Assembly: GCA_022655215.1 (NCBI GenBank)
Contig: JALCUE010000001.1
Location: 1,080,572 to 1,144,571, forward strand
DNA: 64,000 nt
Origin: Atopobiaceae bacterium
GTDB lineage: Bacteria; Actinomycetota; Coriobacteriia; Coriobacteriales; Atopobiaceae
Direction of reading: 5' to 3'
Below, piece by piece: positions 53,200 through 61,167 of this stretch; the first letter of the stretch is position 1, and every line of letters starts with the position of its first letter. The notes under the pieces are model-generated. The model was not told the DNA's origin. It did not search any database and worked only from the letters and a program-made list of their open reading frames with translations. Position numbers and translations under genes: made by a program.

Positions 53200-54456
53200 C
53201 TAACGCGAGGTCCCGTCTTCGGAAGGTGCGGACTGGCTCGAGACGACATCCACATCCACACTCGCGGAGGAGCGTGCCTGCATGTCGCGGATGGCTGCAA
53301 GCTCGGCGGCCATGGCCTCGACCTGGGAGCAGGCCATGACCCTCGTTCCCGACATGACCGCGTTGAGCATGATGAACGGGTGCCTTCCGAGACGCGACGA
53401 GACCGCACGCACCGCGACCGTCACCATCCAGACGGCCTCGCCCGCGAGCACCACCGCGAGAACGGCCTCGACCGAGATTCCCTCGACGGGATGGGCCGGG
53501 AACAGCGCGACGACCCAGCCGGGTGCCATGAGCAGGACCCAGATGAGAAGGCCATACCGGGCGACGTAGCAATACCATGCCGGCCGACTCCCGTCGGGCC
53601 GCACGATGCGCAGACGGACGAGGGCCTGGCCCACGGTCCGCCCCTTGGTGATGGTGGGCACCACCATGAACACGACACCCGTCGCGACCACGATGATCAG
53701 ACAGGCCTCGATGCCCTGCGTCGCCGAGTTCGAGACGGGCGAGACGACGGCCAAGGGGATGCAGACCAAGGCCGCGAGCAGGGAGTCGAACGCGAACGCG
53801 AGCAGTCGCCTCGTGAACGAGGGGTAGCTCCTTCCCCGCTCGAGAGCGCGGGCATTCACGTCGCGGATGTCGGGAAGCAGGTGGCAGAGGGGGATGGAGA
53901 GCCAGAACCCTACGAGCGCGCCGGTCGTGTTCACGATGAGGTCGTCGACGTCGAAGAGCCGATATGGATGCGCGTAGATGCCGAAGATTCCCGTGAGCTG
54001 CGTGACCTCGAAGAACAATGAGAGGCAGAAGCCCATGAGCAACGCCTGCCACCATCTCCTGTGGAAGAGGTAGTGGGCATAGGCCCCGACCGGCATGGTG
54101 AGGGCGATGTTGAAGAGCACCTGGTACACGGCTGGCTTGCGGATGGCGACCAAGAGTCCGGAGAGGCCCGAGAGCCCCTTCGTCGCACTCGCGATGTCCC
54201 TCAGGAAGAGGAACGGGTGGAGCTGTGGCGTAAGACAGCTCGAGACCACCGCATCATGATCCGCCGGAAGAGGGAGGATGACAAGGTAGTAGGCGCATAT
54301 GAGATAGAGGATGAGCGAGAACACGAGGAAGGTCTTCCATCCCGGGATGGTCCCGTACTTCCGATACTCGTAGACCATGTAGGGAATGAGCATCACGAGG
54401 GCCACGAGGGGAAACGTCAGGAACCCCGACTTGATGACGGACAGGTAGGGAGCCAT
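53200..54456 (-). CDS. VanZ-RDD fusion membrane protein
   Basis: 418 residues. The N-terminal half (~1-210) is VanZ-like: PLPADHDA, FNIALTMPVGAYAHYLF, SLFFEVTQLTGIFGIYAHPYR and DVDDLIVNTTGALVGFW. The second half (~215-350) is an RDD domain with RLLAFAFDSLLAAL, KGRTVGQALVRLRIVR and a third aromatic span, then a cytoplasmic helix and Ser-rich tail. VanZ confers low-level glycopeptide resistance in some bacteria; the role here is unknown. Weak ribosome site at ATG 54456. Confidence 0.85.
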   Translation of the reverse strand: MAPYLSVIKSGFLTFPLVALVMLIPYMVYEYRKYGTIPGWKTFLVFSLILYLICAYYLVILPLPADHDAVVSSCLTPQLHPFLFLRDIASATKGLSGLSGLLVAIRKPAVYQVLFNIALTMPVGAYAHYLFHRRWWQALLMGFCLSLFFEVTQLTGIFGIYAHPYRLFDVDDLIVNTTGALVGFWLSIPLCHLLPDIRDVNARALERGRSYPSFTRRLLAFAFDSLLAALVCIPLAVVSPVSNSATQGIEACLIIVVATGVVFMVVPTITKGRTVGQALVRLRIVRPDGSRPAWYCYVARYGLLIWVLLMAPGWVVALFPAHPVEGISVEAVLAVVLAGEAVWMVTVAVRAVSSRLGRHPFIMLNAVMSGTRVMACSQVEAMAAELAAIRDMQARSSASVDVDVVSSQSAPSEDGTSR

Positions 54457-54713
54457 GGGAAGGATGGGGACCTTTCGGGGACGGGATGGGATGGACGACG
54501 ACGCCGAAGATGGAGTATAGACCTCGGCCGCGACATCCCCATCCCTTCAGATGGCCCCGAGACTCGTGGGGAGCTCGTGGATGGCCGACGGAATCGCCCA
54601 CGGGAGTCTACCGTCCACCTAGGTTCAGCTTCATTAAAGTGGCGGAACCTATGCTTCATGCGGATGAGCGGACATACGGGGACACGTGCCGTGTCTGCCG
54701 CGAAGAAGGGACC

Positions 54714-56525
54714 ATGACCATGGAGAAGACCTCGACCGATGTGAGCGCCGACCATCAGCCTCCCTACACGGGAGACGTTCGCCACGGGTTCTGGCGTGGG
54801 GCGACCACCGTCCTCATATCAGGGGCGCTCGTCCTCTCCACGACCCCCATGGTCGCCCTTGCCGACACCGGCTCGACGGCCACGCAGCAGACGGCCCCCG
54901 ACTCGGGCGGCACCCCTCCTTCGGATGCCGGGGGGTCACAGGGCGGCACCGCCCCCTCGGGAGCCGGAGACTCGCAGGGAGGCACGCCCCCTTCCATGCC
55001 GGGCGGAACGGGATCGGGCGGCGCGAACGTCATGACCTTCGACTACACGGGGACCTACTCCGGCGCGATAACGGCCGACTCCTCCGAGACGGCGGCGAGC
55101 GGCAAGTCCTATGACGCGAGCGAGGCCGACCTCAACGCTGCGCTTGCCCAGAACGACGGGACCCTCGACCTCTCCAACGTCACCCTCACGAAGTCGGGCG
55201 ATGACACCAACGGCGACAACTGCAACTTCTATGGCCTGAACTCGATCCTCACCGCCGTGGGGTCGGGCAGCATGGCCTACGTCTCGTCCTCGACCCTCTC
55301 CGCGACGAGCGAAGGCTCGAACGGCATCTTCGCCACGGACGATGCGACCGTCTACGCCAAGGACACATCCATCTCCACCACGGCCGGCAACTCTCGAGGC
55401 CTCGACGCCACCTATGGCGGGACCATCGTGGCCGACGGCATGACCATCGACACCCGAGGCGACCACTGCGCAGGCGTCGCCACGGACCGAGGCGGCGGGT
55501 CGGTCTCCCTCACGAACTCGACGCTCTCGACCGCCGGATCGGGCTCCCCCCTCCTCTACTCGACGGGTGACATAGAGGTCTCGAACGTCACCGGCACCGC
55601 CTCGGGAAGCCAGCTCTGCGGGATGGAGGGGCTCAACACCATCCTCGTGAACGACTCGACCCTCACGAGCACGCAGACCGACAAGACCGCGAGCGACCCC
55701 ATCGCCGACGGGATCATCATCTACCAGTCCACCTCAGGTGACGCCGAGTCGACCACCGGCGAGGCCGCCTCGTTCCAGGCCGCGAATTCGACGCTCTCGA
55801 GTGCCATCACCAGCGGCAGCATGTTCTACTTCACGAACACCTCCGCGAACGTCGTCCTCTCCAACACGACCCTCGACTTCGACTCGAGCGCCGCGAACCT
55901 CATCGAGGCCGCGGGCAACGACTCCAACAGCTGGGGCACGGCGGGCTCGAACGGCGCGACGGTCACGTTCACCGGCCTCGGCGAGACCATGCAGGGAGAC
56001 GTGGACGTCGACACCATCTCGAGCGTCGATCTGTACCTGCTCGAGGACAGCACCTGGACGGGTGCCGCCTCCGTCTCGGACAACGAGGCCGGGGCCGACA
56101 CGAGCGAGACCCCCCTCACCGTGAACGTGGGCGCGGGCTCGACTTGGGAGGTCACGTCAGACTCGACGGTGTCGAGCCTCAACGTGGCGGAGGGTGGCAA
56201 CGTCGTCGATGCGGACGGCAAGACGGTCAGCGTCATCGTCGACGGGGAGACCGTGGTGGCAGGCGACGGCGACGTCACCGTGACCGCGAGCTCATACTCG
56301 ACGGACGTGTCCGGCGACGGTGCCGGGTCCCTCTCGACCAGCCTCATCGATCGCACCGCATACGACTCGCACTACTCGACCCAGACGTCGTTCACCATGG
56401 GCTCCGGCTCGGCCTCCACGACCGAGGCGACCACGACCTCCGAGTCCGACGGCGGCACCACGACGACCACCACGTCCTGGTGGGACTCGGTGGTGAGCTG
56501 GTTCGCCTCGTTGTTCGGACTGTAG
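54714..56525 (+). CDS. secreted beta-helix surface protein of unknown function
   Basis: About 603 residues. A long signal peptide ends near VALA/DT (residue ~51). A Gly/Ser/Pro/Gln-rich linker with imperfect GGSQGGTAPS-type repeats follows (~55-100). A long parallel-beta-helix-like region of short strands rich in Ser, Thr, Asn, Asp and Gly takes up most of the rest, including SGDDTNGDNCNFYGLNS, GVATDRGGGSVSLTNSTL and IADGIIIYQSTSGDAES. I recall similar patterns in gut Lachnospiraceae secreted proteins of unknown function. The tail is a Ser/Thr/Gly stretch and then WWDSVVSWFASLFGL, an amphipathic aromatic end. There is no LPxTG. The start is 54714 or ATG 54720 behind GAAGAAGGG. Confidence 0.75.
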   Translation: MTMEKTSTDVSADHQPPYTGDVRHGFWRGATTVLISGALVLSTTPMVALADTGSTATQQTAPDSGGTPPSDAGGSQGGTAPSGAGDSQGGTPPSMPGGTGSGGANVMTFDYTGTYSGAITADSSETAASGKSYDASEADLNAALAQNDGTLDLSNVTLTKSGDDTNGDNCNFYGLNSILTAVGSGSMAYVSSSTLSATSEGSNGIFATDDATVYAKDTSISTTAGNSRGLDATYGGTIVADGMTIDTRGDHCAGVATDRGGGSVSLTNSTLSTAGSGSPLLYSTGDIEVSNVTGTASGSQLCGMEGLNTILVNDSTLTSTQTDKTASDPIADGIIIYQSTSGDAESTTGEAASFQAANSTLSSAITSGSMFYFTNTSANVVLSNTTLDFDSSAANLIEAAGNDSNSWGTAGSNGATVTFTGLGETMQGDVDVDTISSVDLYLLEDSTWTGAASVSDNEAGADTSETPLTVNVGAGSTWEVTSDSTVSSLNVAEGGNVVDADGKTVSVIVDGETVVAGDGDVTVTASSYSTDVSGDGAGSLSTSLIDRTAYDSHYSTQTSFTMGSGSASTTEATTTSESDGGTTTTTTSWWDSVVSWFASLFGL

Positions 56526-56532
56526 GCCTCCC

Positions 56533-58386
56533 CTACTGGGAGCAGCAGGCCCCCACCCAGGCGACGAGGTTGTCGATCGCATCACCGGAGCGCTCTGCGA
56601 GCTCGCGGCCCTTGTCCCAGACCTCCGTGAGGGTGACGTCGGACACCCCATCGTAGTGGATGAGGGCGAGCGCGAGGTTCGCCTCGGCGGTCATGGGCGT
56701 CTCGGGGTCGGACAGGCCGGCGTTGATGCGCCAGTGACTCGCGACCTTGGCCGAGCCGAACCCCTGGAAGGCCCCGGAGAGGTAGTAGAGGGGATCGTAC
56801 ATGTCCCTGCGCTGGTCGAGGGGATTCTTGAGCGAGTCCGTCTGCTTGAGGTCCGATGACCAGGCCTCGGGGAGGCTCGCGTCCCAGTCCGCAGCGGTCG
56901 CATAGGCATCCACGCGGTTCGCGAGGAGGTCAGAGACCACCTGGCTGAAGTGGAGCGAGTCGGAGTCGTCGTTGCCGAAGAGCTGGTTGTAGACGTTGGA
57001 CCTCGAGATGGAGTCGTACGCGCATACGTCCTTGGTGACGATGCGGCAGTGCTGGACGAAGGCCTCGAGGCTCGTGATGCGGACCGTGCCCTTGCTCTCG
57101 TTGTAGACCACCCAGCGGGAGTCGGAGTTGAGCGCGTCGAGATAGTCCGACGCACTGCCGTAGGTGACCGGGTTCTGGACCTGTTGGTCGGTGGTCGACC
57201 CGGACTGGGATGCGGCGGTCGCCGTGGCCTCGTCAGCGGTCGTGCCGTCACCGGCGAAGCCGCCATCGGCCACGGAGCGCGCGTTCGACGTATAGGGGAA
57301 GGTGGTGTCGGCGAGGAACCGCGCGAGCGAGTCCTCGGCAAGCGTCACCATGTACTCGTAGTAGCTGCCGTCGGCATAGATCACGCCGTCCGTCTCATCC
57401 AGCGTGAGGTGGTTGCCGTCGCCGTCGCGAAGGTCGAGGGAGTTCACGTATGCGGCGTAGGCCGAGGCGAGGTCGTCCGAGAGGAGACCCGTCCAGGTGC
57501 CCTCGGCGCGAGTCCCTCCGGCGAAGTACTGGCCCTGTGCCCACTCGTAGGCCGCATCGCCCTGGGACAGGCCCGTGTCCGGGCACCAGCAGGCGACCCC
57601 GGCGACGGTGTCGGATATGTCGGTGCCGTCCGCGTCATGCGTGGCCGCCCCGACCTTCTTGAGGTAGGCGTCGTAGTAGGGGGCGTCTCCCGTGGATCCG
57701 AGGATGGAGACGAGGGAGCCGCCGGCGGAGTGCCCGAACGGGAACACCCTCGTGGCGTCCCCCGGAAGGGACTTCGCGTTGTAGCGCAGGTAACGAACGG
57801 CCGCCTTGAGGTCCACGACCGCCCAGGGCGATCCCCCGCTGAAGAAGCCGTCCCCTGACGTGGCGGACGAGTCGTAGCCGTTGCCACGCCCACGAAGACC
57901 GACATAGACGTAGATGAGGCCTGCCGAGAGGTACTTCTCGAGGCCCGAGTAGGAGAAGGTCGTGGGTGCCGCCTGGACGGAGAAGCCCGCGGCGTTCACC
58001 GGCATGACGATGGGCGCCGTCGAGGAGGTATAGGCACCTACCTGGGCGTCCTCCTTGATCGTGCAGGTGTACTTGTCGCCACTCGCCTGCTTGCCATCCA
58101 TATAGGGACCGGGGACATAGATCCCGAGGGTCTCGATCGACTTCGCGGCCGGCTCCTTGCAGTACTCGAGGCCGGTCTGCCACCAGACGTCGTTCTCGTC
58201 GTCATGACGCCAAGCGGACATGTCGATGGCAAGGTCCTTGAACTCCGTCAGGTCGACCGTGGATGCCTGGGTCGTCGCGGCCTCGGTGGTCGAGGCCACG
58301 TCGCCCGTGTTGGACGAGCAGGCCGTGCAGGCCAGCGCGGCGGCGCCGGACGCGATCGCGAGGAAGTCCCTACGGGTGCAGTTCAT
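56533..58386 (-). CDS. tannase-like alpha/beta-hydrolase lipoprotein
   Basis: 617 residues. The N-terminus CTRRDFLAIASGAAALACTAC is a twin-arginine/lipoprotein-like signal. The nucleophile elbow is FPFGHSAGGSLVSILG (S220); CWCPDTGLSQGDAAYEWAQG and KVASHWRINAGLSDPET resemble bacterial tannases (gallate ester hydrolases). Where I recall GHTxAER with the catalytic His near the C-terminus, this protein reads DKGRELAERSGD, with Arg594. Function may therefore be altered or lost. ATG at 58386 behind CAGGAGGCACG; an upstream ATG at 58416 lacks a site. Confidence 0.75.
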   Translation of the reverse strand: MNCTRRDFLAIASGAAALACTACSSNTGDVASTTEAATTQASTVDLTEFKDLAIDMSAWRHDDENDVWWQTGLEYCKEPAAKSIETLGIYVPGPYMDGKQASGDKYTCTIKEDAQVGAYTSSTAPIVMPVNAAGFSVQAAPTTFSYSGLEKYLSAGLIYVYVGLRGRGNGYDSSATSGDGFFSGGSPWAVVDLKAAVRYLRYNAKSLPGDATRVFPFGHSAGGSLVSILGSTGDAPYYDAYLKKVGAATHDADGTDISDTVAGVACWCPDTGLSQGDAAYEWAQGQYFAGGTRAEGTWTGLLSDDLASAYAAYVNSLDLRDGDGNHLTLDETDGVIYADGSYYEYMVTLAEDSLARFLADTTFPYTSNARSVADGGFAGDGTTADEATATAASQSGSTTDQQVQNPVTYGSASDYLDALNSDSRWVVYNESKGTVRITSLEAFVQHCRIVTKDVCAYDSISRSNVYNQLFGNDDSDSLHFSQVVSDLLANRVDAYATAADWDASLPEAWSSDLKQTDSLKNPLDQRRDMYDPLYYLSGAFQGFGSAKVASHWRINAGLSDPETPMTAEANLALALIHYDGVSDVTLTEVWDKGRELAERSGDAIDNLVAWVGACCSQ

Positions 58387-58586
58387 CGTGCCTCCTGACG
58401 AGTGATGCGAATTCACAAGTCCCTATTCTCCGCCCGAACGGCCGTCCATGCCGTCCCTCGCCCCGACTCTCGCCCGCTCGACACGATATCTTCAGAGACT
58501 CCCCGCACGCGACCCATATGCGATCGCGTCCGCATGGTCGTGTCGCCCAAGGGTAAGATGGAAGACAAGACGACGGAGGGAGAGAC

Positions 58587-59342
58587 ATGGACCTCGAGGG
58601 ACTCTACGAGGGCATCTGCGACTGGTGGGGAACGCTTGACGAGGAGAGCAAGGCCAAGGAGCTCGCTGCCTTCGCGCCTGAGTTCGCCTACAACTCCGCG
58701 AGCATCGAGGATTCGGCCGTGACGCGCGAGGACACCGAGCAGGTCTTCTCGACCGGCCGCGTCTCGTCATACTCCGGCGAGCTCTCCACCCTGAACCTCA
58801 TCCAGGACCAGCGGGACACGTTCGCACGGGTGCTCGCCGACGTCGACCATGGCCGCCCGTTCGACGAGGGGCTGGTGCTCGAGGCCCATGCCGCCCTCAC
58901 CTGGGGAACGTACAGCCCCACGCAGCTTGCCGACGGCGAGAGGCCCGGCACCTACAAGCTGGGCGATTACCTCGTTCCCGGCGTGGCCGAGGTAGGCGCG
59001 CCGGCCGCGGACGCCCCGAGGCTCGTGCGCGAGCTCGCCGACGAGATCTCCGGCGTCCTGCCCTCGCTCACCCGCAAGAAGGCGCTCACGGTGGCGAGCT
59101 ACTTCCACTGCTCCTTCGAGACCATCCATCCCTTCTCGGATGGCAGCGGCCTCACCGGCAGGACCCTCATGAACTACATCCTGCTGTCCGGCTTCCACCC
59201 GCCCGTGATTATCTTCGAGACCGACAAGCAGCCCTATTTCGAGGCGTTGGAGTCGTTCAACGCCGAGGGTGACCTCACGCCGTTCAAGAAGCTCCTCATG
59301 GCCGAGACGATCAAGTCGTGGCGCGAGAGGGCCAGGTCCTAG
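58587..59342 (+). CDS. Fic/DOC family protein with a variant active-site motif
   Basis: 251 residues. The Fic core is TIHPFSDGSGLTGRTLMNY, with H181. Compared with HPFx(D/E)GN(G/K)R, Asn is Ser187 and the first Arg is Leu189, while the final R192 is kept. An N-terminal YNSASIEDSAVT resembles the class II inhibitory helix (S/T)xxxE(G/N). Fic proteins AMPylate or otherwise modify Ser/Thr/Tyr hydroxyls. ATG at 58587 with GGAGGGAGAGAC. Ends on CTAG shared with the convergent phosphoesterase. Confidence 0.88.
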   Translation: MDLEGLYEGICDWWGTLDEESKAKELAAFAPEFAYNSASIEDSAVTREDTEQVFSTGRVSSYSGELSTLNLIQDQRDTFARVLADVDHGRPFDEGLVLEAHAALTWGTYSPTQLADGERPGTYKLGDYLVPGVAEVGAPAADAPRLVRELADEISGVLPSLTRKKALTVASYFHCSFETIHPFSDGSGLTGRTLMNYILLSGFHPPVIIFETDKQPYFEALESFNAEGDLTPFKKLLMAETIKSWRERARS

Positions 59343-60046
59343 AGGGCCTCGGTACCACCGAGCGGGACGATGTCCTGGTAGAGCGCCCTGTGATCGGGTG
59401 GGATGGTCCTGTCGATGTGGTGGTGTCCGAAGTACCACATCCGGTACTGAAGCCCGTGCTCGACCACGTCGAACCAATCCGTGAGGGCATCGGGGCCCTG
59501 CCACACGGGATCGTCCCCGTACACGTCACCGATGACCGACGTGGCACAGCAATGGGTCACGACGTAGTCGACCTCCCAGTCATGGGCGTCGAGCGTGGAA
59601 CGTGCCTCGGCGAACTCGTCGGCATCGGGCAGCTCGGTGGGCCACCAGCTCTGACCGTTCGTCCTCCATGCCCTGTCGACCGAGGTGGCCCCTCCCATGG
59701 TGAACACCGTCGAACCATCGATGTCGAAGATCTGACCTCGCATGAGGTGCAGCACCGATGGCGAGAGCCTATGGACGCGGCCACCGTGCCATCTCTCCTC
59801 GGGAAGCTCCGCCAGTGCCTCGTGGTTCTCGTGGTTCCCGTCGACGAAGAGCGTCGTCCAGGGCCTCCGCTCAAGCCAGTCGCGCCAATAGAGCTCGTCG
59901 GGCGTGAAGTCCCAGACGAGTCCAAAGTCACCCGCGATGATGAGGTAGTCGTCCTTCGTGAGGGACGCACCCTCCGGGAACGACCTCGCCGAGAGCTTGT
60001 GGATGTCCGTCGACCCATGGGTGTCCCCCGTGACGAACGCGGCCAT
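59339..60046 (-). CDS. calcineurin-like metallophosphoesterase
   Basis: 235 residues. The two-metal motifs are in order: FVTGDTHG, IAGDFG, VDGNHENHEAL, YVVTHCCATS and YFGHHHIDR. It is probably cytoplasmic and its substrate is unknown. The start is the ATG at 60046; the longer frame to 60379 overlaps the degV gene. Stops overlap with fic at 59339-59342. Confidence 0.85.
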   Translation of the reverse strand: MAAFVTGDTHGSTDIHKLSARSFPEGASLTKDDYLIIAGDFGLVWDFTPDELYWRDWLERRPWTTLFVDGNHENHEALAELPEERWHGGRVHRLSPSVLHLMRGQIFDIDGSTVFTMGGATSVDRAWRTNGQSWWPTELPDADEFAEARSTLDAHDWEVDYVVTHCCATSVIGDVYGDDPVWQGPDALTDWFDVVEHGLQYRMWYFGHHHIDRTIPPDHRALYQDIVPLGGTEAL

Positions 60047-60083
60047 CAGTCGATGCCACCCATCGGAACGCCTCTCCCCCGCG

Positions 60084-61028
60084 TCAGCTCGAACGGACCT
60101 TGTCGGCGATGCGGTCCGACACCGAGGCGCCCTCGCGACGGTCCGGGCCCCAGAAGCAGCAGGAGACCATGTCCGCGCCCACATGGCAGCCGATGGTGGG
60201 GCCGATGCTCGTGCGCAGGAACATGGTCGAGTCATCGTCCCTGCGGATGAGGTCGACCAGGCGGTCGGCGTCATGGGGGCAATCGGCGTCCCCGATCGCG
60301 GCGATGGCGGAGCACATGTCGGTGTTATGCGTCTTCTCGTAGTACTCGGCCATGCGACGCAGACCCTTCTTGCGGCCACGTGCGATGCCGGCCATGGTGA
60401 GCTTGCCGTCGAGATCGAAGGTGAGGAGAGGCTTCACGTCGAGCTTGGCGCCGACCACGGCCACGCCGGCCGGGATGCGCCCGCCACGGCGGAGGGCGTC
60501 GAGGTCGTCGACCATGAACATGGTATGGACGAAGTATCGGGCCTCCTCAGCCCATCTCACCATCTCCTCGGCGGTGAGGCCCTTGTCGCGCTGGCGCACG
60601 GCCTCCGTGATGAAGAGGCCCTGCGTGGTCGAGCCGATCTTGAGGTCGACCACGTAGAGGGGGATGTCGGCGTCGCGCTTCTCCTTGACACGGGCCATCG
60701 CCGCGAGCGCGCCCTCGTAGCAGCCGGAGATGCCGCTCGAGAAGGCGAGATAGACGGTGGGGATACCGGAATCGGCGGCAGCCTCGAAGGCCTGCTCGAA
60801 CTCCATCTGCGAGGGCTGGCTCGTCATGGGCTGGGCACCATGGCGGATCCTCTCGTAGAACTCATGGGCGGAGATGTCCTTGTACATGTCGTCGACGCCG
60901 TGGAAGCCTCCATCGGGCTTTCCTGCCTCGGTGTACGAGAAGTCGAGGACGGTGAGGCCCTCGCGCTCGCAGTATTCACGTCCGAGCTCGCAACAGGAGT
61001 CGACGATGAGGTTGCACTTCGCAGTCAT
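60084..61028 (-). CDS. DegV family fatty-acid-binding protein
   Basis: 314 residues. NLIVDSCCELG, TSQPSQMEFEQAF and FSSGISGCYEGALAAM are the ligand-pocket motifs; LDALRRGGRI and KPLLTFD follow as in DegV/EDD. These proteins bind a fatty acid for FakA-type kinases. ATG at 61028 with AAGGGATGCC. A plausible -10 TACAAT lies on the minus strand at 61108-61113. Confidence 0.9.
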   Translation of the reverse strand: MTAKCNLIVDSCCELGREYCEREGLTVLDFSYTEAGKPDGGFHGVDDMYKDISAHEFYERIRHGAQPMTSQPSQMEFEQAFEAAADSGIPTVYLAFSSGISGCYEGALAAMARVKEKRDADIPLYVVDLKIGSTTQGLFITEAVRQRDKGLTAEEMVRWAEEARYFVHTMFMVDDLDALRRGGRIPAGVAVVGAKLDVKPLLTFDLDGKLTMAGIARGRKKGLRRMAEYYEKTHNTDMCSAIAAIGDADCPHDADRLVDLIRRDDDSTMFLRTSIGPTIGCHVGADMVSCCFWGPDRREGASVSDRIADKVRSS

Positions 61029-61107
61029 GGCATCCCTTCCGGTTCCGGTGACGACGGAGGCGTCCTGCGAGAACGCGTCCGAGTGACACCGCTTCGTTTT
61101 CTTTCTT

Positions 61108-61113
61108 ATTGTA
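61108..61113 (-). promoter_or_regulatory. possible -10 of the degV-like gene
   Basis: The minus strand reads TACAAT followed by an AT-rich stretch, about 80 nt upstream of the start. No good -35. Confidence 0.3.
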
Positions 61114-61167
61114 GGTGAAGCCGCCGCGAGGGGTCGGGCGCGAGGAAGGTGCATCCGCCGCCCGGAA

